Position numbers and translations under genes: made by a program
Assembly: GCF_017569925.1 (NCBI RefSeq)
Contig: NZ_CP050854.1
Coordinates: 3,472,001 to 3,536,000 of the forward strand
Direction of reading: 5' to 3'
Source of the DNA: Brenneria izadpanahii
Lineage (GTDB): Bacteria; Pseudomonadota; Gammaproteobacteria; Enterobacterales; Enterobacteriaceae
DNA: 64,000 nucleotides
Notes under the pieces: generated by a model
Seen by the model: only the letters and a program-made list of their open reading frames with translations
The model's database searches: none
Told to the model about the DNA's origin: nothing
In this document: positions 27,211-35,418 of the stretch, piece by piece
Position numbering within the stretch: position 1 is the stretch's first letter
Layout of the letters: each line of letters begins with the position of its first letter

Positions 27211-28188
27211 ATGAAAGCTCTCGTACTCGAACAGCAAGACGACAAAACGCTGGCGGAGGTAAAAGACATTACGCTTCCTGCTATGGCTGATGGCGAAGTG
27301 TTAGTGGATGTCGACTGGTCCAGCCTTAATTACAAAGATGCATTGGCGATTACGGGTAAAGGTAAAATTATCCGTCAATTCCCGATGGTTCCGGGCATCG
27401 ATTTCGCCGGTCGGGTAAACCGCAGCAATGACCCGCGCTTCCAGCCCGGCCAAGCAGTGATTTTGACCGGCTGGGGCGTGGGCGAAACCCACTGGGGCGG
27501 TTTAGCGCAACAGGCGTGCGTTAAAGGCGACTGGCTGGTGTCCGTCCCGGCTGGACTGGATGAGCGTAAGGCCATGATCGTCGGCACCGCCGGTTTTACC
27601 GCCATGCTGTGCGTCCTGGCGCTGGAGGATGCGGGCGTTAAGCCGGAAAGCGGCAAAGTCGTGGTTACCGGCGCCAGCGGCGGAGTGGGAAGCACGGCGA
27701 TCGCTTTGCTGCACGCGCTGGGGTATACCGTGGCGGCGGTTACCGGACGAGAAAACACCAGTGATTATCTGCGTCGACTCGGCGCCAGTGAAATCCTTCC
27801 CCGCGCTGATTTCGCCCAGTCCCGCCCGCTTGAAAAACAGCTTTGGGCGGGAGCGGTGGATACGGTGGGCGATAGCGTACTGGCAAAAGTGCTGGCGCAG
27901 ACGAACTATGGCGGCTGCGTCGCGGCCTGCGGCCTGGCGGGCGGTTTTAGCCTGCCGACGACGGTGATGCCGTTCATCCTGCGCAACGTGCGTTTGCAGG
28001 GCGTGGATTCCGTTTCGGTGCCTACCGCCCGCCGGAATGAAGTCTGGAGCCGGCTAACGGAAATACTGCCGGAGAGTTTCTACCAGCAGGCCGCGACTGA
28101 GATCAAATTAGAAGAGGCGATCGGCACCGCCGCGGATTTTTTGCATAACAAAATACAGGGACGGACGCTGGTAAAAATCGGCGGCTAA
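27211..28188 (+). CDS. acuI: Acrylyl-CoA reductase AcuI (YhdH family)
   Basis: A 325-residue medium-chain dehydrogenase/reductase. It reduces acryloyl-CoA to propionyl-CoA with NADPH and protects cells from toxic acrylyl intermediates. SSLNYKDALAITGKGKII is the family N-terminal signature, VVTGASGGVGSTAIALL the nucleotide-binding loop and YTVAAVTGREN the start of the next strand. There are no structural zinc cysteines, as expected for the quinone-oxidoreductase-like branch. AAGG precedes the ATG. It follows acuR and is presumably induced when that repressor is released. No acrylate-generating gene (DMSP lyase) is in the window, so it may serve general detoxification. Confidence 0.92.
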   Translation: MKALVLEQQDDKTLAEVKDITLPAMADGEVLVDVDWSSLNYKDALAITGKGKIIRQFPMVPGIDFAGRVNRSNDPRFQPGQAVILTGWGVGETHWGGLAQQACVKGDWLVSVPAGLDERKAMIVGTAGFTAMLCVLALEDAGVKPESGKVVVTGASGGVGSTAIALLHALGYTVAAVTGRENTSDYLRRLGASEILPRADFAQSRPLEKQLWAGAVDTVGDSVLAKVLAQTNYGGCVAACGLAGGFSLPTTVMPFILRNVRLQGVDSVSVPTARRNEVWSRLTEILPESFYQQAATEIKLEEAIGTAADFLHNKIQGRTLVKIGG

Positions 28189-28202
28189 TGACCCCCTCCC
28201 AA

Positions 28203-28268
28203 CCTCCCCCTTGTCAGGGGGAGGAGCTAAACTCCCTCCCCTGGGAAGGGGAGGGTTGCGGTGGGGTT
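28203..28268. repeat. Two adjacent palindromic intergenic repeats
   Basis: 28203-28224 is CCTCCCCCTTGTCAGGGGGAGG without its flanks, the exact inverse of the hairpin inside the tandem array at 46361-46940. 28232-28268 is a copy of the 37-bp element at 22246-22282. Together they fill the space between the convergent acuI and amidohydrolase genes and may end both transcripts. Confidence 0.7.
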
Positions 28269-28279
28269 CGCCAACGCGC

Positions 28280-29470
28280 TTATTCCCCGCCCAGTTCCAG
28301 CTTCACGATATTGATCCAATAGCCGATGCCAAGCGGCAGAATCTCGTCATTGAAATCAAACAGCGGCGTGTGGACATGGTGATAGCTGCCGTCGGGCTGA
28401 ACGCCGTTGCCAATCAGCATAAACGCTCCCGGCCGCGCTTTCAGCATATAGGCGAAATCCTCGCCGGCGGTAATCGGCGGATACGCCGCATCAACCCCCT
28501 CCTCGCCCACCGTGCGCACCGCCGCTGCCGCGGCGAGTTCCGTTTGCGGCGCGGCGTTCACCAGCGCGGGATATCCCCGGTCATAGCAGACCTCCGCCGC
28601 ACATTGGTGAGCGGCCGCCAGGTTTAGCGCCAGCTCGCAAAGCCGCTGCTCCAGCGTATCCCTGACCGACGTTTCATAGGTGCGGGCGGTTCCGCGCACG
28701 ACAATTTCGCTGGGAATGACATTGGCGGAGCGCGCGTGTCCCGCCGAAATGTAACCGGCGCTGATGACGGCGGTCTCCCGCGCCGGCACGTTACGCCCGA
28801 TAATGGTTTGCAGCCCCAGCAGGAAATGCGCAAGCGGCATGCTGGGATCGGTGGCGCGATGAGGAACCGCGCCATGCCCGCCGGTGCCATTGAATTTGAC
28901 GCTCCAGGTATCGACGCTGGCCAGCATCGGGCCGGGCCGGATGCCGAACCGGCCGACCGGCAATCCCGGCTCGTTGTGCAATCCGTAGACGGCATCGCAG
29001 GGGAAGCGCTCAAACAGCCCCTCTTCAATCATCACGCGCCCGCCGCCGCCCTCTTCTTCCGCCGGCTGGAAAATAAGGTGAACCTTACCGGCGAAGTCGG
29101 GATTTTCGGCAAGGTAGCGGGCCGCGCCCAGCAGCATCGCCGTATGACCGTCATGGCCGCAGGCGTGCATTTTCCCTTTGTAGGCGGAGCAATAAGGCAA
29201 GCCGGTCGTTTCCTCCATGTTCAGCGCATCCATATCCGCCCGGAGCCCGATACGGCGCGCCCCCGGACGGTTGCCGACGATGGTGCCGACAACGCCGGTG
29301 CCGGCGAGCCCGCGCGTCACCTCGATGCCCCAGCTTTCAAGCGTTCTGGCGACAAGCGCGGCGGTTCGTTGTTCTTCGAACGCCGCTTCGGGGTGCTGGT
29401 GAATATCCTGGCGAATAGCGATCAGCTCAGGAAGGTACTCGCTGATTTTTTTTAATATCGTGTTGTTCAT
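28280..29470 (-). CDS. M20 family amidohydrolase (hippurate / N-acyl amino acid hydrolase-like)
   Basis: A 396-residue metallo-hydrolase of the HipO/IAA-amino-acid hydrolase group. Metal-binding signatures are HQHPEAAFEE, HACGHDGHTAMLLGAA, PAEEEGGGGRVMIEEG and AGEDFAYML; the acidic residues and histidines needed for two metals are all present. It releases an acid from an amide such as hippurate, N-acetyl amino acid or an indole-3-acetyl conjugate. It follows the MHS permease by 23 bp on the same strand, so the pair should import and cleave one conjugate. Cytoplasmic. AAGGG precedes the ATG. In a plant-associated host an auxin or aromatic-acid conjugate is attractive but unproven. Confidence 0.88.
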   Translation of the reverse strand: MNNTILKKISEYLPELIAIRQDIHQHPEAAFEEQRTAALVARTLESWGIEVTRGLAGTGVVGTIVGNRPGARRIGLRADMDALNMEETTGLPYCSAYKGKMHACGHDGHTAMLLGAARYLAENPDFAGKVHLIFQPAEEEGGGGRVMIEEGLFERFPCDAVYGLHNEPGLPVGRFGIRPGPMLASVDTWSVKFNGTGGHGAVPHRATDPSMPLAHFLLGLQTIIGRNVPARETAVISAGYISAGHARSANVIPSEIVVRGTARTYETSVRDTLEQRLCELALNLAAAHQCAAEVCYDRGYPALVNAAPQTELAAAAAVRTVGEEGVDAAYPPITAGEDFAYMLKARPGAFMLIGNGVQPDGSYHHVHTPLFDFNDEILPLGIGYWINIVKLELGGE

Positions 29471-29493
29471 CTATTACCCTTTCCCTAGTCTAT

Positions 29494-30807
29494 TTAATCA
29501 TTAAGACTGACATGCCGCGTCTCACGCATCATCAGCATCGCCACGACGGCGACGGCATTGGCGATGACCAGATACCAGGCCGGCGTCATCGGATCGCCGG
29601 TGATGCCGATCAGCCAGGTGACCACGAACTGCGCCGTTCCGCCGAAGAGGGTGACCGCCACGGCATAGGAAAAAGAGAGGCCGATGCTACGCACGTGGCT
29701 GGGGAAGGATTCGGGGATCATGCCCAGCATCACGCCGGCATTGATTGAATGCAGCGTCACCAGCAGCGCGACCATCAGCAGCAGCATGGTTCCCGTCTGG
29801 TGATGGGTGATCAGCAGGAAGGCGGGATATGCCGCCAGAACCAGCAGCATGCGAGGAACGATCATCACCACCTTGCGGCCGAACCGGTCAGACAGCCAGC
29901 CGCCCACCAGGCTCATTACCGCCATGGTGGCGCCGGTAACGAACGTCGCCAGCATGGCGACGCCCATCGGCAGCTTGAGCGTCGTCAGCGCGTAGGTGGT
30001 CATATAGCTTGATATATACATGGTGACGGCGCCCCCGGCGATCGCGAGACCGGCAAGCGCCACGGTACGGCCATGACCGGAGAACAAATCGGCAAGAACG
30101 GCTTTTGTCGAGCGGTGCGCCTGTTCGTGGTTCAGCGTTTCAGGCAGACGATTACGAATATAGATGCCGACCGGGGCAATCAGAACCCCCAGCAGAAACG
30201 GCAGCCGCCATCCCCATGACTCCAGACTCTCTTTCGGCAAAATCTGCGTCATAATAAACCCCATCAGACCGGCGATCAGAAAAGCCAATCCCTGACTGGC
30301 CGACTGCCAGCTGGTGAAGAAGCCTCGCTTGTTGGCGGGCGCGCGTTCCAACAGGTAGGTCGTGGCCGGCCCCATTTCGCCGCCGGCGGAAAATCCCTGA
30401 ATAAGGCGAGCCAGCACCACCAGGCAAGGCGCCGCGATGCCAATGGAGGCATAAGGCGGAATGACGGCGAGCATCGCCGAACTCAGCGCCATCAGGGATA
30501 TGGTCAGGGTCATCGCCGCTTTTCGTCCTTTTCGATCGGCATAGGCGCCGATCAGGATCCCCCCCAGCGGACGCGTCAGAAATCCGACGCCGAAAACCGC
30601 GACCGAAAGCAGCAGGCTGCCCAGCGGCGTTTCCGCTGGAAAAAACTGCCGGGCAATAACGGCGGCGAAAATGCTGTAAATAGTAAAATCATAAAACTCA
30701 AGCGCGTTTCCAAGCGTTATCGCCCCAATACTCGCCGTCCTCCCCGGCGCGTTAGCCTCTGTTTCATGCTGCTCGCGGGCGGAAACAGCCGCCGAACTTC
30801 TTTCCAT
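29494..30807 (-). CDS. MFS metabolite:H+ symporter (MHS family)
   Basis: A 437-residue inner-membrane permease of the KgtP/ShiA/ProP-like MHS family. It opens with GNALEFYDFTIYSIFA and carries GAYADRKGRKAAM after helix 2 and RLIQGFSAGGEMGPATTYLLE in helix 4, all diagnostic. It should import an organic acid or zwitterion with protons. It is first in a two-gene operon with the amidohydrolase, and a LysR gene is divergent. GGGGGA precedes the ATG. The substrate is probably the amide cleaved by the next enzyme. Confidence 0.9.
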   Translation of the reverse strand: MERSSAAVSAREQHETEANAPGRTASIGAITLGNALEFYDFTIYSIFAAVIARQFFPAETPLGSLLLSVAVFGVGFLTRPLGGILIGAYADRKGRKAAMTLTISLMALSSAMLAVIPPYASIGIAAPCLVVLARLIQGFSAGGEMGPATTYLLERAPANKRGFFTSWQSASQGLAFLIAGLMGFIMTQILPKESLESWGWRLPFLLGVLIAPVGIYIRNRLPETLNHEQAHRSTKAVLADLFSGHGRTVALAGLAIAGGAVTMYISSYMTTYALTTLKLPMGVAMLATFVTGATMAVMSLVGGWLSDRFGRKVVMIVPRMLLVLAAYPAFLLITHHQTGTMLLLMVALLVTLHSINAGVMLGMIPESFPSHVRSIGLSFSYAVAVTLFGGTAQFVVTWLIGITGDPMTPAWYLVIANAVAVVAMLMMRETRHVSLND

Positions 30808-30901
30808 ACCAGTCCCCCTGATTGCGTTTAATTTTTGTCTTTCCAGGTCAGACTAGCGAAAATTGCCCATTTGAAAAAATGCATTAATATTGAGCAATAG
30901 G

Positions 30902-30914
30902 TACATAAAATGTA
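30902..30914. promoter_or_regulatory. LysR-type T-N11-A site
   Basis: TACATAAAATGTA is a perfect short palindrome of the T-N11-A type used by LysR regulators, midway between the divergent permease and LysR starts. It is the best candidate for the LysR binding site. Confidence 0.55.
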
Positions 30915-30955
30915 TGCTTTAACCAAACTATCATCATAAATATTCAGGCGAAAGC

Positions 30956-31897
30956 GTGTCCTATTCGATCAAACACCTGCGTTATGTTGTCGCGGTAAAG
31001 CAGAGCGGCTCGCTCGCCAAAGCCTCCGAAAGCATGTCGGTTTCCGTATCTTCGATCCGCGAAGCCATTCGCCTGATTGAAGCGAAGCTGCGCATCAGTC
31101 TGTTCCTCAGCGAGCCGGCCAAGGGGATGAGGCTAACCCGCGATGGAGAACGATTCACCGCGCTCGCCGAAGAATTTCTCAGCGCCTATATGGGTTTTGA
31201 ACAGGCGGCGGCGCATATCCCCCATGATTGGGAACGCGATATTTCCCTGGGCGTGCTCGCCAGTGCGGGCTCGCTTGTTATGCCGGCGCTGGTCGCCCAG
31301 CTTTCCCAGTCTGTCGCGAACGGACACATCCAGCTCTATGAACACAACTCGAAAGAACTTTCAGAAGCGGTCCGATCCGACAAACTTGCGGCGGCTTTCA
31401 CCTTCAACGACGATCTTCACCCTTCGCTGGAGTTCGTCGAGCTATTCAACCCGCCCCTTCACGTCGGCCTGCACCCGTCCCACCCGCACGCCGGAAAAAG
31501 CGCAATCCATTTAGCGGAACTGGAAGACGAGCCTTACATTCTTCTCGATTTCGACGGCGCCCGGCGCTATTACGCCGGCCTTTTCGATCATCATGGCGTC
31601 AAGCCGCGGGTCAGCTATACGGTAGGTTCGCGCGAAACGGCGTACGCTATGGTCGCCGCCGGCCTTGGTTATTCGGTCTTCAACCTATATCCGCTGCCGG
31701 CGGGAAATAGGCCGTCCGTTGAAGCGATCGTGCGTATTCCGCTGGTATCGGATTACTGGAGTCCGAGCTTCGGCATGATCCATCTGCGCGGCCGCAGCGG
31801 CGGGCTTATCGACGGGCTGCGTCAGGCCTGCCGTTCCATTACGGCCGACATCGCCCAGGCCGGGAAAGATCAATCCCGCGCGTCATCGACCCGATAA
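30956..31897 (+). CDS. LysR-family transcriptional regulator
   Basis: A 313-residue regulator. The winged helix occupies ~1-65 (LRYVVAVKQSGSLAKASESM, then SSIREAIRLIEAKL), and the effector domain ~90-300. The start is GTG at 30956. It is divergent from the MHS permease-amidohydrolase operon, with a T-N11-A palindrome between them, so it most likely activates that operon in response to its substrate. The effector is unknown. Confidence 0.88.
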   Translation: MSYSIKHLRYVVAVKQSGSLAKASESMSVSVSSIREAIRLIEAKLRISLFLSEPAKGMRLTRDGERFTALAEEFLSAYMGFEQAAAHIPHDWERDISLGVLASAGSLVMPALVAQLSQSVANGHIQLYEHNSKELSEAVRSDKLAAAFTFNDDLHPSLEFVELFNPPLHVGLHPSHPHAGKSAIHLAELEDEPYILLDFDGARRYYAGLFDHHGVKPRVSYTVGSRETAYAMVAAGLGYSVFNLYPLPAGNRPSVEAIVRIPLVSDYWSPSFGMIHLRGRSGGLIDGLRQACRSITADIAQAGKDQSRASSTR

Positions 31898-31904
31898 GAC
31901 CACA

Positions 31905-32312
31905 CTACTTCGCGCTTATCACCCGCGATCCTAAATCCGCATCCTGACGATCGCCGTTAACCAGATGGGTTAACTCGCTGCACCGATAGATGCGCTGGTT
32001 CCTCAACGTAAAATGCGCAAACACCTGTATCGCACTGCGCACGCCATCCTGCTTTTCAACCTCGACCAGATGATGCGTCAGTACATCGTTCCCCTGCGAC
32101 GCCGCGGCAAGGATCGTTAGCGACATACTCCGCGTGACCTGCTTCAACAGCGCCATGTGATGCAGAAAATCGTTATAGCCGAGCGTCTTGCCGTCCACCC
32201 ATTGCTCATAGTCCGGGTCGAAGAACGCAGCGATCGACGCCGGACTATGAACCGGCGAGGCGATCGCCTGATGTAAAGCGTCGATAACCTGTTGTTGCGC
32301 GGAAAATACCAT
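31905..32312 (-). CDS. SnoaL-like / NTF2-fold protein
   Basis: A 135-residue protein of the SnoaL/NTF2-like alpha+beta barrel type: an N-terminal helix pair (QQQVIDALHQAI), FDPDYEQWVDGKTLGYNDFL, and late strands including FAHFTLRNQRIYRCSELTHL. Members act as small isomerases, hydrolases or binding proteins; none can be assigned here. I chose the ATG at 32312, which has GGGAG upstream; the frame is open further up. It is divergent from an AraC regulator 97 bp away, which probably controls it. Confidence 0.75.
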   Translation of the reverse strand: MVFSAQQQVIDALHQAIASPVHSPASIAAFFDPDYEQWVDGKTLGYNDFLHHMALLKQVTRSMSLTILAAASQGNDVLTHHLVEVEKQDGVRSAIQVFAHFTLRNQRIYRCSELTHLVNGDRQDADLGSRVISAK

Positions 32313-32409
32313 TTTCGTCTCCCTGATTGAGTGAATACACAGAGAATAACCCGGCCAATGCGTGTCATAATAACCACACTCTGACATTTAATAATGCTTT
32401 TCCGCCATA

Positions 32410-33192
32410 ATGAACATCATCCGCAGCGAAAAACTGGAACACGCGAAAAAGTCCCTTACGCCTTGGCACCAACATACCGCCGGTCAGCTTTACTGGTTAA
32501 ACCGCGGCATGATTGCGCTTGAAACTCAGGATAAACAGTGGGCGCTGACGGCGGGCTGTATTGGCTGGTTTCCGCCGCATGTCCCCCACCGGGCATGCGC
32601 TTTCGGCCATATGACGGGAGTGAGTCTCTATCTGGCGGCGGAATATTGCCGGGAACTGCCCGACGCGCCGCAGATTTTCAGCGCGAATGCGCTGTTGCAG
32701 GCGTTGGTGGAACGCATCGCCAACCTGAACGCCTCCTCATTAGCGGAGAAACATCTGCGCCTGATTCAGGTGCTCATCGACGAGCTATCATCAGCCCCGA
32801 CGATACCCTCGCACCTGCCGCTGCCGCAGGATAGCCGGGCGCTGAAAATCGCGCGCGAAATACTGGAAAATCCGGCCGATCCGCGGACTCAGGCGGAATG
32901 GGCGAAATGGAGCGGCCTGAGCGCGCGTACGCTAAGCCGGCTTTTCCTCGCCCAGACCGGGATCAATTTTTCTCACTGGCGTCAGCAAGCCCGCCTACTG
33001 CGCTCGATGGAATTCCTGGCGAAAGGCGACTCCGTCGGCAACGTTGCCGCGGCCTGCGGCTATGAAAACGTCAGTGCGTATATTGCCGTTTTTCGTCAAC
33101 GCTTCGGGGTAACGCCCGGCGGTTATTTCAACGCCGATGCCGCTCGCCATCAAACGGCCGCCGAACCGCCGTTTACTGATAAGTTAAGGTGA
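32410..33192 (+). CDS. AraC-family transcriptional regulator
   Basis: A 260-residue regulator with an N-terminal cupin-like sensor (WHQHTAGQLYWLNRGMIAL, WFPPHVPHRACAF) and a C-terminal pair of helix-turn-helix motifs at ~165-245 (WAKWSGLSARTLSRLFLAQT and VAAACGYENVSAYIAVFRQ). It is divergent from the SnoaL-like gene and probably regulates it. Its last 20 bases overlap the 3' end of the convergent fimbrial operon, so the genes are unlikely to be functionally linked. Confidence 0.88.
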   Translation: MNIIRSEKLEHAKKSLTPWHQHTAGQLYWLNRGMIALETQDKQWALTAGCIGWFPPHVPHRACAFGHMTGVSLYLAAEYCRELPDAPQIFSANALLQALVERIANLNASSLAEKHLRLIQVLIDELSSAPTIPSHLPLPQDSRALKIAREILENPADPRTQAEWAKWSGLSARTLSRLFLAQTGINFSHWRQQARLLRSMEFLAKGDSVGNVAAACGYENVSAYIAVFRQRFGVTPGGYFNADAARHQTAAEPPFTDKLR

Positions 33193-33727
33193 AGGTGGCG
33201 TCGCCGTTGGCGGAACCGGGCGTGACGTCGTTCTGCGTCGCCACATACTGGCCGTAGAACACCAACTGCGCGCTGTCGACGCCGGCGGTCAGCGGGTATT
33301 GTTCGCTGGCATTGCCAAGCGGGATACGATTGCGATCCTTATCCAGAATGGCGATGCCGACATGCGTGGCGCTGCTGTCGGCGCTTAACGCCAATAACGT
33401 CGAGTCGTTGGCGTCCGCCGTGCCGGAAAACGTGGCGGAAACCGAAGAGACCGCCGAGCCGCAGCTTTCAAGGTTGATGGCGAACCTAACCGGAGACGCG
33501 CCCGGCTTACCCTCGGAAAACGCCTTCGTCGCCAGGGTTCCCATATTGACGGTTTGTTCCTGCGAAGCCACGCTGACCGAACAACTGTTCGACACCAACG
33601 TCGCGGTAAGCTGCATGTTCGTTGTCCCCAGATCCGCATAGGCGGGCAACAGGCCGCACCACAGTCCGGCCATCAGCGCCAGATGCGCGGCCGGGGCGCG
33701 AAGGTGCAAAGCGTCAGGCAATCTCAT
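33173..33727 (-). CDS. Fimbrial minor pilin, second copy
   Basis: A 184-residue secreted pilin of the FimA/FimF type. A signal peptide ends near AYADLG. The mature part has two cysteines for the conserved disulphide (SNSCSV and LESCGS), the family segment ILDKDRNRIPLGNAS and the C-terminal ATFTLTYQ recognised by the chaperone. It is about half identical to the minor pilin at 34835-35404 and is the last gene of the operon, 13 bp after the second adhesin. Likely a tip adaptor. ATG at 33727 follows AAGGGAG. Its 3' end overlaps the AraC gene by 20 bp. Confidence 0.88.
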   Translation of the reverse strand: MRLPDALHLRAPAAHLALMAGLWCGLLPAYADLGTTNMQLTATLVSNSCSVSVASQEQTVNMGTLATKAFSEGKPGASPVRFAINLESCGSAVSSVSATFSGTADANDSTLLALSADSSATHVGIAILDKDRNRIPLGNASEQYPLTAGVDSAQLVFYGQYVATQNDVTPGSANGDATFTLTYQ

Positions 33728-33740
33728 GACTATTTCTCCC

Positions 33741-34787
33741 TTAGTCAAAATCGACACGCAGGTAGGCCAGCGCGGTCACGACGCCCGCCTGCGGCTTATT
33801 GCCGGTAACGCTGACCGGATAAGCCGTGATCGTCACGTTGGCGCTGTCGTTATCATCCAGCGTAAAGGGCAGCACGCTGGCAAGGTCGTTCGGCGTCAGC
33901 GGGCTACTGTTGCTGTCGGTAACTACGAAGCCGACATCGCTGTTATCAGAGACAATCGCATTGCCGGATGCCGTATCCGCCTGAACGCGCAGCGAAAGAT
34001 TGGTCTGAGCGGCAATGCCGTTGCAGGCAATGCCGATGGTGCGGGTGGCGGTTTTCACTCCATCGGGCTTGCTGCCCGCCGTGGTAAACGCGCCGGTGGA
34101 AATATTGCCGAAGTCGATGGAAACCACCTGTCCGGCGTTCAGCGTACAGCTTTGCGGTACCGTCACCGTGCCGCTCAGGTACCCCACCACCAAAGGCGAC
34201 CCCGTACCCAGCCCCGTACTGCCCTGATTGCCATAGACGGAAAAAATGGGAATGGAGGGCAACGTCGTCACGCCGACAAATTTCCGTTTAATACGAAAAC
34301 TGACCTGCACCCGGCTGCCGGTCGTCGCCGTGCCGCCGCATCTCCCGTTACAGTTATTGGATAAATCAACAAAAGGCACATTATGATAGGTGCTGCCGCC
34401 TGACGCGTTATACACGTAGATCTGGGAGGCGACCTGCAAATAATCATTGCCGGTGATATCGTACCAGTTAGCGGAGCCGTCGTTGAAAGAGTAGCTAAGG
34501 CCGGCTCCCGCCTGGGCGGTGTAGTAGACGGTATCCTTATTATTGCATCCGCCGCTTATCGTGTATGAACCGCTGTCGGTTTTTTGGTTCCAGCCGGTGG
34601 TATAGCCGACATAGTTTTGCTGTGAAGCAAACTGGAAATTAAAATCATAGCTCACGGGCGAGCCTGTCGCGGTATTACACTGAATGGCAAAGGCGTGCTG
34701 CGGCAAAAGGAACCAGAATGCGGCCAGGGTTAGCCACCATTTTTTCTCCCCGGTAAATTTAATCAACGCTGTAATTTTTATTTTCAT
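33741..34787 (-). CDS. Fimbrial tip adhesin (FimH-like), second copy
   Basis: A 348-residue two-domain adhesin. A signal peptide ends near HAFAIQC. The N-terminal lectin-like domain (~32-205) carries its own cysteines (ISGGCNNKD, NNCNGRCGG). The C-terminal pilin domain (~215-348) starts at YLSGTVTVPQSC and ends TALAYLRVDFD. The pilin domain is very close to that of the adhesin at 35419-36468, while the lectin domain differs more. This suggests a duplicated tip with altered binding specificity. GGAG precedes the ATG at 34787. Confidence 0.86.
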   Translation of the reverse strand: MKIKITALIKFTGEKKWWLTLAAFWFLLPQHAFAIQCNTATGSPVSYDFNFQFASQQNYVGYTTGWNQKTDSGSYTISGGCNNKDTVYYTAQAGAGLSYSFNDGSANWYDITGNDYLQVASQIYVYNASGGSTYHNVPFVDLSNNCNGRCGGTATTGSRVQVSFRIKRKFVGVTTLPSIPIFSVYGNQGSTGLGTGSPLVVGYLSGTVTVPQSCTLNAGQVVSIDFGNISTGAFTTAGSKPDGVKTATRTIGIACNGIAAQTNLSLRVQADTASGNAIVSDNSDVGFVVTDSNSSPLTPNDLASVLPFTLDDNDSANVTITAYPVSVTGNKPQAGVVTALAYLRVDFD

Positions 34788-34834
34788 AAATACTCCGCCT
34801 TAGCATGGGTTGTCCGCTGGTTGACGCTCTCCGA

Positions 34835-35404
34835 TTACTGATAGCTCAGCGTAAATGTGGCATCGGCATTGGCCGACCCCGGCGTTACCGCGTCGCCAGT
34901 CCGCACATACCGCCCATAGAACATCAGCGATGCGCTACTCGCGTTGGCGGTCAACGCATAAACTTCGCTCGCCTGACCAAGTGGAATTTGATTGCGGTCT
35001 TTATCCAAAATTTCCACCGCGAGGTTAGTCGCGGTGCTATCGCTACTCAGCGCCAACAATGTGCTATCGGCCGTGTCCTGGGTGCCGGAAAAAGTGACCT
35101 GTACGCCGGTCGCCGCCGCGGCGCAGTCTTCTAAATTAATCTGGAAAGGCGTCGCCTCCGGACTTTTCTGCGTGCCGATAAACTGTTTGCTGGCCCAGCT
35201 TCCCAGATCCACGGTTTTATTGACGCTATCCTGGCTGACGACGCAACTGTTGGCGATCACCGTAACAGTCAATTGCATATTGCTTAGCCCCAAATCCGCC
35301 TGTACGGAGGGCGCCAGCGCGGCCAGCAACAGCGCGCCGCCAAGTTTCAAACCACGACGGCCGAGGGCGCGTTCAATACTGCGGATAGATAAAGAATCGT
35401 TCAC
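34835..35404 (-). CDS. Fimbrial minor pilin, first copy
   Basis: A 189-residue secreted pilin, paralog of the one at 33173-33727. The mature sequence begins at SVQADLGLSNMQL. Disulphide cysteines are in ANSCVV and LEDCAA, followed by ILDKDRNQIPLGQAS and the C-terminal ATFTLSYQ. The start is GTG at 35404 with AGGAG upstream. It lies 14 bp after the first adhesin, the same arrangement as in the second pair. Probably an adaptor between the shaft and the adhesin. Confidence 0.88.
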   Translation of the reverse strand: MNDSLSIRSIERALGRRGLKLGGALLLAALAPSVQADLGLSNMQLTVTVIANSCVVSQDSVNKTVDLGSWASKQFIGTQKSPEATPFQINLEDCAAAATGVQVTFSGTQDTADSTLLALSSDSTATNLAVEILDKDRNQIPLGQASEVYALTANASSASLMFYGRYVRTGDAVTPGSANADATFTLSYQ

Positions 35405-35418
35405 CTGACTTTCTCCTA

